Assembly (NCBI GenBank): GCA_025716855.1
Contig: JAIXMQ010000003.1
Span: 480,001 to 544,000 of the forward strand
Source: Pilaira anomala
Taxonomy: Eukaryota > Mucoromycota > Mucoromycetes > Mucorales > Mucoraceae
Direction of reading: 5' to 3'
DNA: 64,000 nt
Translations under genes and position numbers: made by a program
The notes under the pieces: generated by a model
Seen by the model: only the letters and a program-made list of their open reading frames with translations
Told to the model about the DNA's origin: nothing
The model's database searches: none
Shown: positions 1 through 12,195 of the stretch, one piece after another
Layout: each line of letters opens with the position of its first letter
Position numbering within the stretch: position 1 is the first letter of the stretch

Positions 1-14
1 AAAAAAGCACTTAC

Positions 15-202
15 TATTGTACTGAACTCCTTTACGAAAAGCATTACTCATTGCTTTAAAAGATGGTTGTGAAGCAGGTACCACATTGGGTACAGCAGGT
101 TCCTATTTAAGTTTTTTGTTTCATGTTTAGTTTTTTTTTTTCGTATTCATTGAAAATAGATTCACTTACTTTTTTACTTCCAAAAGACCACAAAAAACTC
201 AT
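15..202 (-). CDS. RABL6: RABL6-like GTPase, N-terminal exons (partial)
   Basis: Two minus-strand exons can be read. Exon 1 (202-170) starts with ATG and encodes 11 residues, MSFLWSFGSKK, ending at a GTAAGT donor. Exon 2 (102-15) starts after TAG and ends at another GTAAGT donor, so the gene continues beyond the left edge. Exon 2 contains AMSNAFRKGVQYN. This matches the segment just before the P-loop in Rab-like protein 6 (RABL6/Parcs), where FAKGVQYN precedes the nucleotide-binding loop. The family are large atypical Ras-like GTPases. The GTPase motifs themselves lie outside the window, so the identity rests on about a dozen residues. Neither exon is long enough to stand out as an ORF. Confidence 0.5.
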
Positions 203-687
203 TTCGTTACGTTGTTAAAGGGAACAAAACAAAATCAAAATGTCGTGGGGTTCAAAAACCAAAAGGCGGCGTCGGCGCCAATCTAAACGTGACGTATTAT
301 ACGCATTTGATACACACACACACACGATGTAATTCTAAACAGTAAACTCTTTCCTCTTTTATCTTTTTCAAGTTTATTTATTAGTGTGTTTGGTTACAAT
401 AAATATCAGAAAAGAATTAAATCTGAGATACCTCTCATAGATTTTTTATTTTCAACTATGCTATTATATTTATTCAAAACTTCACTGTGTTTTCTAAAGA
501 AGAACACGAAAAAATATGCAGGTAAAAAGAGAGCTATTAAACGTCGCCCACCTCAATTTCCTAATACAGAAATTCAATCACAGATGCACTGTACATGATC
601 TTCTTCTTTTTATTTAACTTCGATAGTTGTTGCTAATCTTAATGATTCCTTTAAAAAGAAATTTGACGCTTTAATCGATCCACAGGC

Positions 688-1093
688 ACCTCAATTAATT
701 CATTGATCTTCCTTGATTTTCTTCGTATTCACGGAACTGTTTTTTGTACTTTTCTTCATAGTACTTCATTATATACATATCTTCAATAATTTCTTTTTGA
801 TCGCTGCTTACAACCGTTATATTAATTCCTTTCCTTGCAGCTGTCTTACAAATTTTTTCAATTGTTTGAATGCCAAATTCTACATGTGCTGATAATAACA
901 CTTTAATAACCCTAGTGAAAATGACCAGCAATCTATCCAAGAAAGCTTGCTTTAATTGAAAATTTAAATTCAAATGAACTGTTGTGGCGGTTACTGCTGG
1001 TAGAGTCTTAAATAAATCTTCTTCACTGTGGATATTATATACAATATCAGTGGTGGTATTGAACGCGATTGAATAAAAAAAATGAGTTTACAC
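688..1093 (-). other. Unrecognised coding-like stretch, no clear start
   Basis: On the minus strand one frame is open from about 1093 to a stop near 695. It contains no good ATG near its beginning. The peptide includes HSEEDLFKTLPAV, then VEFGIQTIEKICKTAARKG, and a charged end (YYEEKYKKQFREYEENQGR). The composition looks like real protein rather than random AT-rich sequence. I do not recognise the family. It lies downstream of the decayed transposase on the same strand and could be an internal exon, a captured fragment or part of the element. No splice junctions could be fixed. Confidence 0.25.
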
Positions 1094-1109
1094 AAGCAAA
1101 CGACGTCTT

Positions 1110-1717
1110 GTCCTTCCAACTGTTAATGCTATTATAAATCTCGGTCTTTAGTAACTATCATGCTCGTTGGTAAAAGTACTAGGACAGCCTTTCATTTCAC
1201 TGCTTTTTTTTTATGCGGCATAGTGCCGTCTTCTCTGTACTGTTTCCACTAACTTTGCGCGTTGCGAACATTGATTCCCGTACTACGTGCAACTCTGGCT
1301 GTTGCTCTCTTTTCTTGTGCACACTCGATCATTTTGTCAATGAATTGTTCTCTTTCTTTTATCACTATAATTCATGTAAACTGAGACCGCAATGTTGTGT
1401 TTTTCCGACTTAACACCACTTGTTAGTTTGTCTACAACAACCAGCTTCTCAAGAGGCTTTTGATCAAAGTAAGTCTTCTGATTAGTTAGCGTTTCCAGGA
1501 TAATGTTTGAGTCATTGACTTCAGTCAGGACGTCTTCCATGGGGTCACATACTCTCATCCCTTGCTCATCATAAGGATTATCTGGTCCATCTTCATAATA
1601 AAGCACATTTGACATATTATAATTTGAATTAAAGGAAAGTGGGCTCAAATAAAGGGCAAAAGAAACTCCGTTAATGAAAATTAAGACGACCGAAAACGGC
1701 AATATGACCTTTCTCAA
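1110..1717 (-). pseudogene. Decayed Tc1/IS630-like transposase, N-terminal part
   Basis: The minus strand from 1717 encodes NPYDEQGMRVCDPMEDVL, then VVVDKLTSGVK and SVYMNYSDK. After a frameshift near 1345-1375 the peptide continues in another frame as EREQFIDKMIECAQEKRATA, and further on KGCPSTFTNEHDSY appears before a stop. I know this order (acidic leader, VVVDKLT, YMNYS, helix-turn-helix, proline plus FTxEH) from homeodomain-like DDE transposases that are repeated in Mucorales genomes. The catalytic DDE half is not visible. The copy is therefore broken by at least one frameshift, internal stops and a 3' truncation. The family assignment is from memory of the motif order only. Confidence 0.55.
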
Positions 1718-2905
1718 AACGACAATTTACTTAACCCACAACGACTGTATTTTTAGGGTTTTTATCCCTACAGACAGCCCAAAAAAGCCTACGCACATCC
1801 ATATAAAGTTACACACACTGCTTAAGTAATTACGCACCATACGGACTATTTCGTACGTTTGAGGGAAGACAGATATTAAGTGTTATATATTTGTGCATAA
1901 ATTTATACCTTGATCCAATATATAAAAGTCAGTTTTAGAATTGTCAATAGAAGACAAAGCCATTGTAGATATATTGTGTAAAAAAAAAAAATATTTATAT
2001 TGATTCTTTATAAATATTTAGAGTTGACGAGTCTTTTCTGTCAAGGCTTTCCGTGAAGAAGACAGGTTTATAAAAAAGATAAATTCTTAAAACTCAAAGA
2101 ATAATAAGCCTCATCTCTCTCTCCGGTAAAGAAGTGTTTCAGGTACATTTAATAATACAACATTAAAAATAGAAGAGTAGAGTACATATTAGATATTTTA
2201 TTTAACACGCTAATTAATAACATCCAAGAGAGTTAACTGTGTTTTCGTTACGAGTTTTATTATAAGGATAAATAATGGATGACTGTAGCAACCAACAAAA
2301 GAAGATACTTAGCCCATCAAGAGTTGGACGTCATTTTAAATTAAGAAGCTGGTCCCTGGCTCTATCGGGTTACTCTTCGTACTCTTATTAAGGCTTTCAT
2401 TCTATTGTTCCCAATCAAGTTAAAAAATAATAGCCAAATTTTAATGATGTGATTTTTTTTTTTTCGATAAATGAATAAATCTCTCATCGATCGTATAATA
2501 CAATATAATGTCACGCGGAACCAAATAAATTTGATGTGTCGGTTATGCAATCGACGACTAGTCTGAAGAAATAGTGGTACTACGTAGTTGGCGTCATTTA
2601 AAAGGTTTAAAACGATATTGTTGCTTAGTAAAATACTAAAAAGAAACATGAGTAAGAAGAAATTATTATAACAATCAAAATACTTAGGATCGCGTAACTT
2701 TTGTTATATAGTTATGTATTGTATTTAAAAAAATATCTTTGCCAATGTATTATTCAATATTGTGTTACATGACACAAGTATATGTGATAAATTAACTTCT
2801 TGGATCTTCCAAATATAAACAACATGGTGCCTTTTTTTTCCAAAAGAAGACGATTACAAAAGAAAACAATGAATTGAATTGATATAATCACGAATTATAA
2901 CAATT
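1718..2905. other. Intergenic, no supported gene
   Basis: AT-rich sequence between the transposase remnant and the 3' end of the tetraspan gene. A short minus-strand ORF (2362-2649) ends in a basic segment but has no recognisable domain and no partner exons. I see no RNA gene or repeat family. Confidence 0.5.
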
Positions 2906-4362
2906 TTATTTACTTGAAAGATAGTCATTAATACGTTTTGATAAAATTGTAGGAGTAGAGATAGAAGAACTTTGTTCGGGTATATTATAAGTAGATTCAT
3001 TTGAATTATTGTTAAAAGGGTAGTAGTAATTATCATCCAGTGAAGAATTACAAGTATGAGAACTAATTGGCTTAGAAACGATAGGAAACGTACCCAGTGT
3101 ATGATTTGATTGAGTTGCTGCATACATTACGGAATCAGTAGTATTTCTTTTATAATCAATAAAAAATTCTTGATTACTACTATCTGTATCATCTGTTATA
3201 GCTGGACTATTCAATTCACTACTTTGACTACCACAGAAGGCTCCAAATGTATTTCCAGATCCATGACTTAATGGTCTACTCTGTTCATGATTATAACTTG
3301 ATCTTTTGTTATTTGCAAAAGGTAAGGTAGGTGGAAGTAAGATCTCTTTTGTTGATGACGTAAATGTACTATCTGCTGAGTCTCTTTCATTCTTGTTCTT
3401 GGCTTGGACTTTTAGCGCCGAATCATCTATTATGGATCGGCACCCAACGCCTCCTCTGAAAGGTTGAGCCGGCGGTGGTGGTGGGCGTAAAGAAAGTCTT
3501 TCTTTATTATTCCAGACCAATTCATTTGTAGACTGTTTTTCTTCAATATCCGCTGGTTGTTGTGTTTGAAGTTGTCCATCATCTGAAGCGTAAAATGAAA
3601 AATTACTATTTGTGTATTGCGTTTTAGAGCTACTCGTTAATAACGGATGATGATTTGAAATAATGAAACAATAAATAGAGCTGATAATGAATAATCCTAT
3701 GCTGAGTGCAAGTAATATACTTTCTATTCCGGGTGTGTAACTTGCGCAATGATGAATTAAACAGGCACTTTGAATATGTCTTAAATAATCTCGATAGGTC
3801 ACTCCAAATGAAATAGAAATTAATGTTGCGCTTATGAAACAGAATAAACTGCTACAATATAAAAGTGCTTTTCGTTGAACAGATTTCTTTTGATTACCGG
3901 GTAATAAATAAATTGATATAAACGCAGAGGATACGCCAAGAAAGGATCCTATCAGTAACGGAACCAGCCGAACGTATGATGTTGATACTATTGTTGAATG
4001 AGTGTGATTGTAAATATTTATAATTGAAGATGAATCTAATATAACAATTAGTTTTATCTTTCTGTTGTCTATCCATCATCTGTCATACCTATATCAAAAT
4101 TCATTTTAATTGAAGAGCAAATGTTTGAATTATTTGTAGTATCAAATATGCAATAACGCCATAGTCCAATGGTTATAATAATATTATTGTTGGTATTGGT
4201 TGTCATGGTTATTTTAAATATAGATAGTCCTTGACTTATTGTTGGTGAGGATAAATAAAACAAGTTATTTGTTTCTAACCAACTTCCAAATCCTACTGAA
4301 AGACATGAAAGTAAAATAAGAAAAAAACAAATGATCTGCATTAAAAATGGATATTTTCTCAT
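2906..4362 (-). CDS. SUR7/PalI (claudin-like) tetraspan membrane protein
   Basis: The N-terminal block (4362-4089) has a first membrane helix (IICFFLILLSCLSVGFG), then GSW and GLWRYC. The GLW-x-x-C signature is typical of claudin-like proteins, including fungal SUR7 and PalI/Rim9. The second block (4068-2906) adds three more helices (around VRLVPLLIGSFLGV, LFCFISATLISISFG and LALSIGLFIISSIYCFII) and a long cytoplasmic tail of about 250 residues rich in Ser, Pro and Asn. The two blocks are in different frames. They join in frame only if 20 nt (4069-4088), which begin with GT and end with AG, are removed, giving 478 residues. That is extremely short for an intron, so a frameshift is the alternative. 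A role in eisosomes or pH signalling is a family-level inference. Confidence 0.6.
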
Positions 4363-4535
4363 TTTCTATAATAATATAACAGTGTCAAAAAAAAAAAATA
4401 ATAATAATAAAAAGAAGAAAGAAAAAGAGAAGAAATTTTATTTTAGTTATAATAATAGTGTAATAGTAGTAGTACAAAAAAAAAGTGATTATGATGATTG
4501 GATGAAACTATATATTACATTGCTTGCTCTTTTAT

Positions 4536-5173
4536 CTATTTTTTATCATCAGAAACAGGAATCAAAGCTTTGAATTCCTCAAAGTCAATACAACCATCTT
4601 TATTTGTATCAGCATCATTCATCATTTCCTTGAGTTCATGTTCAGTTAATTTTTCACCTAAACGGTTCATGACTTCCTTTAATTCACTAATGGAGATTTG
4701 ACCATCACCATTCTTGTCAAACTTTTCAAAACATAATCGTAATTCGTCAGTTTCATGTCTACTCAATCGACGAGTATAAGTCTTTTTCTTTGAATCCTTT
4801 TCTACAGTATCGTCAGGGTATGTACTCCATTTCCTTAAACTGTTATCTTGTTCAGTTGAACCGAGAAGTGAAGTCATAGCATTCACAAATTCATTAAAAT
4901 CAATATGTCCATCACCGTTGCTATCAACTTCCTTTACAAGTGATGATATCTTTTTTTCATCTGTCACAATTTCTAAACTTTTTAAAATAGCTGCAAATTC
5001 ATCGAGATTAATAGCTCCATTTTTATCCTTGTCGTACAGATTGAAGGCTATTATATGTACATTGTAAGTAAACAAGGAAAAATATATATATATTTTGTTT
5101 TCATACCTTCACGAAGACTTTCTAATTCTTCGTCTGTCACTTTAGGGTTCTTTTGTGTTGAAGCGTTTACCAT
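4536..5173 (-). CDS. Calmodulin-like EF-hand calcium-binding protein
   Basis: Two exons (5173-5107 and 5047-4536) join across a 59-nt intron (GTATGA...ATAG) to give 192 residues. Four complete EF-hand loops are visible: DKDKNGAINLDE (28-39), DSNGDGHIDFNE (64-75), DKNGDGQISISE (133-144) and DTNKDGCIDFEE (169-180). All have acidic residues at positions 1 and 12 and Gly at position 6. The intron falls inside the first E helix. The linker between the two EF pairs is about 20 residues longer than in calmodulin, with a charged KDSKKK stretch. This points to a calmodulin-like sensor or a troponin-C/centrin-like relative rather than canonical calmodulin. The ATG at 5173 is chosen because the coding frame starts there and the splice gives REAFNLYDKD. 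Confidence 0.85.
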
Positions 5174-5690
5174 TTTTTCAGAGTTTTTACTTTTTGAGGA
5201 AAATAGAGAAGAAAAAGAGAACTTCATTTTTTAAACTTTTATACTTTTTTTTTTTTTGTCTTGGCTATAAAAAAACAAGCGTCTTTTTAGTTTTTTGTTT
5301 TTTTAAATGACCTAATAATTAGCGGAGATTATTATTTACCTTTTCGAAATCGGTAAAGTAGTAGTAAAAAGATGAAAAGATATAAACAAAAGGAAGAAAA
5401 AAAGAAAAAGACATGATTCTTTCTTTCTTTTTTAAATAAAAATAAGAAAAAAAAAAGGGTTCATTATCATCAGGTTTTTTTTTTTTGTCATGGGAAAATA
5501 ACTGAGAAACAAAAAAAAAAACGAGCTTTCATTATTAATACCATCAGTCAAAAACTTATGAATCATACCCTTTTTGGAACAGCGGTTATTGACTAGGTTT
5601 ATTTAACCTTATATTTCAAGACAAAATAGTTTCCAGTAATACATAGTAATACCACATTTAATATCAATAAAGAGAATAAATATAAACATA
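5174..5690. other. Intergenic between calmodulin-like gene and SMG6
   Basis: About 520 nt of A/T runs that hold the promoter of the calmodulin-like gene and the 3' flank of SMG6. I see no ORF or RNA gene. Confidence 0.5.
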
Positions 5691-8600
5691 TTATTTAGGT
5701 GTTAATTGAGTAATAGCAGAAACAGGTACAACTTCTACATCTCTTGCTCTAGCTTTTACACTCAAATTTCTATCACCCGTCACCAAACATACAGAAATCG
5801 TCTTTTCATCTTTATTGAGACCTTGTGGTTGAGCACTCCACCATAAACAAGCTGAAAGTACTAAATCATCTAAATTCTTATCTGTCTCACCAAACACAAA
5901 TTGTTCAGATCGAATTGAAATATCGCTCATAAAGTTATTATGAGATGTTTGAATTCGAAGCAATTGTTTGTTGCTCTTCTCTGCTAATGTCTCTTGTATT
6001 AATTCAATACTTTGTTTTGCCATTAGTCCTAAACGTTGAGGGTTTGTACGTAACCCATCCAACTCAGTGATGACTACAAGAGAAATAATAAGTACTTTCT
6101 TCACTTTTTTAACTGTTATCTCACTTACCGACAAGAGGTACAATAATTGACCATTTCTTACACTCCAATAATTTACGAATTAAATCAAGATGTCCAATAA
6201 AACAATTGGTATCCAAAACCAAGATCGTCTTTCCGGGTATAATACGTTCTCTTAGATAATTCAAACGTACCTCTCTTTCTTTTGCACGTGCAGGTAAACG
6301 ACGGAAGCCAACTCTTGCTTCTTTTTCTGCAGAAGCCACAATCGATTGTAACTGTTCACGTCTCTTCTTGAGTTGTGTCATGATATCATCTCCTTGTTCA
6401 TCATCAAAGTATTCGGTTTCATTTGATAAAAGAACATCATCATCCATCTCTGCAATCGTTGTTTGTACTTCCTCTTCTTCTACTTGTTGTTGTGTATCTG
6501 TCATATTTCTATCACCGTCCAAGAGATTGACTCGTTCTTGTACCGATTTAGAGACTGTAAATACTTCTTCTACAGGATCATAATAGAGTATATCATTCAA
6601 ATGCTATATATTTATATAAAAAAGTGAATCAAGATGGAATGATGAATAATAATAATAATAAAACTTACCTTTACAAGGGTAAATCCATAATCTAAAATCT
6701 TCATCTTACGTCTCATGACCGTATCAAACTTATTTTGCTGTTGCTGTTGTTGTTGCTGCTGCTGCTGCTGCTGCTCTCGTTCAACTTTTGGTTCCAACTT
6801 TAAGAACCTGCCATGAATTTCATCTACCCAACCAAGACCTCTTAAACAATCCTCTTCAGGTAAATCAGGTGCCTGTCCAAGTACCATCGAGATTGTCTTT
6901 GCGAATTCATACTCTGCTTCAGAAAAGGTATGTTCATCACTCGTTATTTGTTCATCTTGCATAAAATGTTTATTGACCATATCATACTTTTCTTCTTCTG
7001 GTAGTTCATTTAATAGCTTATTTAAAAAGGATAATAAAAGTGGCCAAAAAGCAGATGAAATTTTACTGCTTTGATCATCGTTGTTTGAGAACCTATCTTG
7101 ATGTGAGACAAGGTCGTATCCGATATCTCCAATCAGGGATTCCCATAATGAGTCATTGTCTTTTGTTCGAATACAGATACCGTTCAGTACCATCCAGTGA
7201 AGTAAAATTTCTATATAGATAAGCCAAGCATTTTGATCTGATTCTTCCTCTTTTTGATCCATTGGCTCCTCTTTAACATTATCGTTAGTAGTAGTAGTAG
7301 TAGTATCAAATAGGAATGATTTTTCTTCTTGAAATTGAAGTGTGACATGAGGCAAAGAAGGTAAAGTAGGTACTTTAACAACTGGTAACAAAGGATCCAA
7401 ATATCTTTGAAGTAACTCGACAGCAATTTGACAAGTCAAATCAATTTCATAACGAAACAATAAACTTTCTCCTACTTGGTCTAATAATGTTTGAAAAGAT
7501 TTTTCATCAAATTTGTCTGGATAAAATAGTCTAGTGGAATTCAAAGAAATCAGTTGAGTGAGATTTGAATGACTATAGTCGTAAGTATAAAGTGAAGAAA
7601 GACACAAGATGATGGTCTCTAACCAAAATTGATGTGATGCAGAAAGAAGTTTTGGATCGTTTTCAGATTTCTTTCCATCATCCATAATGACACCTGTTGG
7701 TTTATCTTGCTTTTCAAACAAGTGATTGAAATACAATCTCTTCATTTTGGGAAATTCGTCAAGCCCAATTTTTGTAAATAGCATACCATGTAATCGAACA
7801 AATAAAGCAAGTATTACTGCATCTCGATTCATGGAGACTTCATTTTCTTCTTCTTTATTCATTTGTTTTCGATTGGGTCTCTTATTGATTCCTTTCTTTT
7901 TAGTTTCACCCAATAACTTTTGATAAATCCATCGTCTATTTCCTTCAAACAATACCAACATACTTTCTCTAGCATTCAAGAACCCATTTCTTCTTACCAT
8001 CAAACTACGTGTACTTAGATACAATTTATGAAACTCGTTTCCAGGACTAATTTCCAACTGTTGCAAGACCAAAGATAAATTAAAGTAAAGATTTCCTTTT
8101 GCTGGCATCAACCAAATTCCCAAGAAATACCACTTCCAAGCAACTTCAAATGCAGTTTGCTTTGTCCAGACGGTCTTTATCGTTTCAGTATCTGGAGTAT
8201 AAGACAATCGATACCTTGCAATATCCCCACGTATAGGTATACAACTATACCATTTAAACTTGTTTGTTCTTCTCCATTGTTTTAAACCTGTTTCAATCGA
8301 TTCATCATCCATCTGCTCTTTACTTTTCAAAAAGGAAGTGACGGTTTGATAAAATGCATCACATTTATCTAAATACTCGAGAAATAAAGTCAAGATGATT
8401 TTGGTTTGTTTCATGGCTAATGGATTTTCTTCTGTTTGTTTTTCTACTTTGACAAATGTCATACCACCACCTGGTTGAATAATAGGTACCAGTTCATCTT
8501 CTTCATCCTCTTCATCCATTAATAACGCAGCTAATTCACTCACAGGTGCAGAAGCAGTAGCTGTAGCAGTGTTAGTAGCTGCAGCTTCAGCAGCTGCTGA

Positions 8601-9413
8601 GATCTTAAGAGCCTTTCTAAATTGATCCACTAAACTATACACTGCTCTCTTCCAACATAAAGTCTCTAATCCCTTTTTCTCTGCATAATCTAAATCACAA
8701 TTTAAAATCTCTAAATACTTTTGAGCAAGTAAAGTATGAAGTTCAATTTTTTGTCTCCAAACGTTTTCTATATCAATCAGGTCTTGTTCCACAAGTACAG
8801 GTGTAATAGGTTGATCAGGTAAAGTAGTGTTTCTTCTGTTTGGAGTTGTTTTCTGTTGTTCTTGAAAGCAAGGAAGTGAACGCGATGCGAGTGTTAATGC
8901 TTCTAGTTTGGTTTCGATGGTTCGGATGGTAGAGATAAGTGATTTCAATTGTTTTCTTTGATCGTCTTTTTGGTCATCACGTTCTTTATATACTTTTTTT
9001 TTCGGTGTAGTAGTGGTAGTAGTTCTGGTGGTATTGATCATAGTGGTAGTAGTAGTAGCAACGGCTGGTTGCTCAGATCTTTTCGCAATAGGTAAATTGA
9101 TAGTCGTCTCTTGTACTGGTTGAATTGATTTAGGAGGTTCTCTTTTATTCAACTGTACAGGCTTATCGTTTACGTTCCATAAAGTTCTTTTGGGTCTTTC
9201 ATCACCTCTTCGAATTTCGGGAGAACGATTTATTCTTTCTTCTTTTTCTTCTTCTTCTTCTTCTTCTTCTTCTTCATTATTATTATTATTAGTTTGTTTG
9301 AGTTCTAAACTAGGTTTATTAAACGCAAGTGGATTATCTGACCTTGGGTCAAATAATTGTCGAGTACTTTTATTACGTTCTTCATATCTTCTCCTTGGAC
9401 TACCTCTTTTCAT
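5691..9413 (-). CDS. SMG6: SMG6/EST1A-like NMD endonuclease
   Basis: Three exons (9413-6669, 6603-6129, 6073-5691) with 65- and 55-nt introns give 1200 residues. The first 160 residues are low-complexity and charged. The middle is a helical EST1/14-3-3-like TPR region: LDYAEKKGLETLCWKRAVY is followed by KWYSCIPIRGDIARYRL and LGIWLMPAKGNLYFNL. A polyglutamine tract (near 6735-6775) precedes the C-terminal PIN nuclease domain. That domain carries VLDTNCFIGHLD (first Asp near residue 1046), VVITELDGLR, a LDDLVLSAC segment and VTGDRNLSVKARARD. The full acidic catalytic set therefore appears present, as in active SMG6 and unlike SMG5. In animals SMG6 cleaves mRNA near premature stop codons and also associates with telomerase. 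SMG9, another NMD factor, is encoded at 55.1-56.5 kb. Confidence 0.88.
6731..6778 (-). repeat. Polyglutamine-coding CAG/CAA tract in SMG6
   Basis: Minus-strand CAG and CAA codons encode about 15 consecutive glutamines just before the PIN-domain exon. Similar tracts occur in the RhoGEF and chitin synthase genes. Confidence 0.8.
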
Positions 9414-9787
9414 TGTTTTTTATTTGGTTATTTGTACCTATTCTTTTGTTATCAGATATCTCTATTTTAAGATAACGATATAAAAAAACTTACTTGTAAA
9501 CAATATTCATTAGTGTAAACAAGTTTTTCTTTTTAAATCTAATCAACTTTCTTTTTTTTTTTTTTTTCTTTTTCTTTTCGTTTTTTTTTTAAAAGAAAAA
9601 AAGGTCTTCTCTATTTTTTTTCGAAGTGGAAAAATAAAAAAAAAAAAAAAGTATATTTAAGAAGGGAAAAAATAAATAAATAAATAAAAAGGACGTATTG
9701 TTGCATGAGATTATCTAAAAAAAAAAAAAAAGACCAAAATCTACTTTAAGCCAGTCACTGTGACGTTCTTTCATAACTAATTTTTTT

Positions 9788-9825
<38 letters not shown>

Positions 9826-9860
9826 AAGAAACTCTTACTTGTTCTTCTTTAACAACATCA
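9414..9860. promoter_or_regulatory. Shared divergent promoter region of SMG6 and UTP5
   Basis: The start codons of SMG6 (minus) and UTP5 (plus) are 447 bp apart and diverge. The gap consists of T runs, then A runs including one of about 35 A at 9789-9823, only some 40 nt before the UTP5 start. Long dA:dT tracts exclude nucleosomes in fungi, so a bidirectional promoter is plausible. No specific factor site was identified. Confidence 0.4.
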
Positions 9861-12195
9861 ATGGGAAAAGTAACACATAAAAGAAACCACGACACTTCTA
9901 CAGTAGAAACAAGCGCCAATGCTTCCGAGAATGCAGGCATTGTTATTTCCTCATTCGATGAAAGCAACACTGCCGAATACTTTGCTTTGATCACACATGC
10001 TGTGGATCGTCACCGTCTTCGTATCTTTAACGTACGTTCTGGTACTGTCAGTAACGATTATTCTGCACAAGAGAAAGAAAAAATTACTTGTTTAACTTGG
10101 GGATATTTAAAAGATACGGGTGATTTACAGGTAAAAAAAAAAAAAAAAACAAAAAAACAAAACCTCTCTTCTCTCTCTCTCCCCCTTTTTTTTTATATTA
10201 TATTTTGACACATGAAAGTTTAGGCAAATACAGTTCAAGCATTCAAGAAAAAGAAGAGCGGTATTGCTTCTTTATCTCGTGTGATTGCACTTGGTATGCA
10301 ATCAGGTTCCATTGCAATGTATTCTCTTTCACATGGTGCCATCACAAAACAATTAGTTGGTGGACATACAACTGCTATTACTGATTTTGTTATGACAAAG
10401 GATGGTCAAAGAGGTTATTCTGTTGCAGAAGATAATTTTATTGTTGAATGGGATATTGAAGAAGGCAAAGAGATTTCGTAAGTTGTATATAAAATGTGAT
10501 TTAAATACATGTATACTCATCTAAAAAAAAAAAAAAAAAAAAGCAAGTGGAAGGCAGATGCTAAAAATGTACGTAAATTGAAATTAAGTCATGATGAAAA
10601 CAAGTTGGCAACTGCAGGTCATACGATTACACTTTGGGATTTAACTACACGTAGTGTGATCAAGGTAAAAAAAAAAAATTTTTTTTTCTTCTGTAAGTAG
10701 GACTAAAACAGTATTTCTTCTCTAGAAATTCACAGGTCATGCAAGCGCTATTAAAGAACTTTCATTTTCTCATCAAGATGATATTTTAGTGTCAAATGCC
10801 GAAGATGATCGATATGTGAATGTATGGGACGCACAAACCACCAATACCAATTCCAATAACTTGACTGCACTTACATTAGAAACCAATGTAGCACATATCG
10901 ATTTCTCTAGCACCGAACCCTCTGTATTAGCTGTGACTGACGATGGATTAGTTGGTATTTGGGAAAATGCCTCATTCACTACATCTCAAAGTGCTTCAAC
11001 TACAGGCAGCAACCGTCGAAAGATGATGCGTTCCATGACAAAAGAAGCAGACTCACATCTCAAGATTGTATCTACATCTTCAGAAGATAGTGTGATTCCA
11101 ATCTTGGCAGCTAAATTTGTTACAGACAATGGAGGTAAATCTATCATGGTTGCACGTGGATCAAGTGTAAAACCATCTTTTGAAGTGGTGAAATATGCGG
11201 ATGAAAGTACAGGTGCTATTTTACCTGAAATTACCTTGAGTAGACAACCCATCACGAATTATTTGATTGATACTTCTTCAATTGCTGCTAATAATTTAAG
11301 AACAACTCGTAAAGCTTATGATGAATCTGCAGTGACTGTGATTGGAAATACTGATTTTGCAATTAAGGGACCTACGATGGCTATTCATACAACAGAAGGA
11401 CAAGCAGAAGAAGAAGAAGGAGAGGAAGGAGCAGAGACTGTTGAATTAACAATTGAACAAAAGCTTGAGAGTTTAGATGTTTCTAATACAAAGAGTAAAA
11501 AGAAGAACAATAATAATAAAAAGAAGACGACAATCGATACACCTTCTGCAGGATCATTACGTGCTGTTTTAGTTCAAGCATTACATACAAACGATTCAGG
11601 TCTTTTGGAAGCATGTTTACAACATTATAAACCTGATGTGATTGATAACACAGTTAGAAAATTACCTACAGAGTATTTGATTCCACTCTTACTTGAATTG
11701 ATTACAAGATTTCAAGAGAAACCTATTCGTGCACCTATTCTTTTGGTTTGGATTAAATCCGTCTTGTTGATTCATACAGCTTATTTGATGACAGTACCTG
11801 ATTTAGTTGGAAAACTTTCAAATTTCTATCAAGCTTTGGATACACGTCTTGGTGTGTTTCCTAAATTACTTGCTTTAAGAGGTCGTTTAGATATCGTTCA
11901 AAGTCAAGTGAATGTCAAGTCTTATTCTAATATTAATGATAAACAATTACAACGTGCTCAGTTACCTGAAAATGTTTATGTCGAGTTGGATTCAGATGAT
12001 GAAGCAGAGGCTGAAGAAGATTTAGCAAGTATGGATGAAGATGATATTTCATCTGATGATGATGATGATGAAGATATGGTAAGTTGAACTTGATAAATGT
12101 GATTTATATACATGTATTTATTTTGTATTTCTTAGGATCAAGATATGACTGATTCAGAAGGAGAAGAAGAAGAAGATAGTGATGAAGACCTTTAG
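9861..12195 (+). CDS. UTP5: UTP5/WDR43-like U3 snoRNP (t-UTP) WD40 protein
   Basis: Five exons (9861-10130, 10224-10477, 10544-10664, 10726-12078, 12136-12195) give 685 residues. The N-terminal half has WD repeats with typical endings, such as LRIFNV, VEWDIEEGKE, ITLWDLTT and VNVWDAQ. A basic and acidic linker ([12 protein letters not shown]) follows. Then comes a helical UTP12-type domain from about residue 485 (LRAVLVQALHTNDSGLLEAC, VWIKSVLLIHTAYLM). The C-terminus is very acidic. This order, WD40 then UTP12 domain, is that of Utp5/WDR43 of the t-UTP/UTPA complex. That complex acts in the nucleolus in rDNA transcription and early 18S rRNA processing. The last exon adds only the acidic tail. 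The acceptor at 10543 is chosen because the alternative at 10547 meets a stop codon. Confidence 0.85.

Noticed and set aside
386..598. Plus ORF of 70 residues ending KRRPPQFPNTEIQSQ
   Set aside because: Starts with a non-ATG codon, has no recognised motif and lies in the upstream region of the RABL6-like gene.
2362..2649. Minus ORF of 95 residues with a basic RRLHNRHIKFIWFR segment
   Set aside because: No domain, no partner exons and an unlikely start; typical of chance ORFs in AT-rich DNA.
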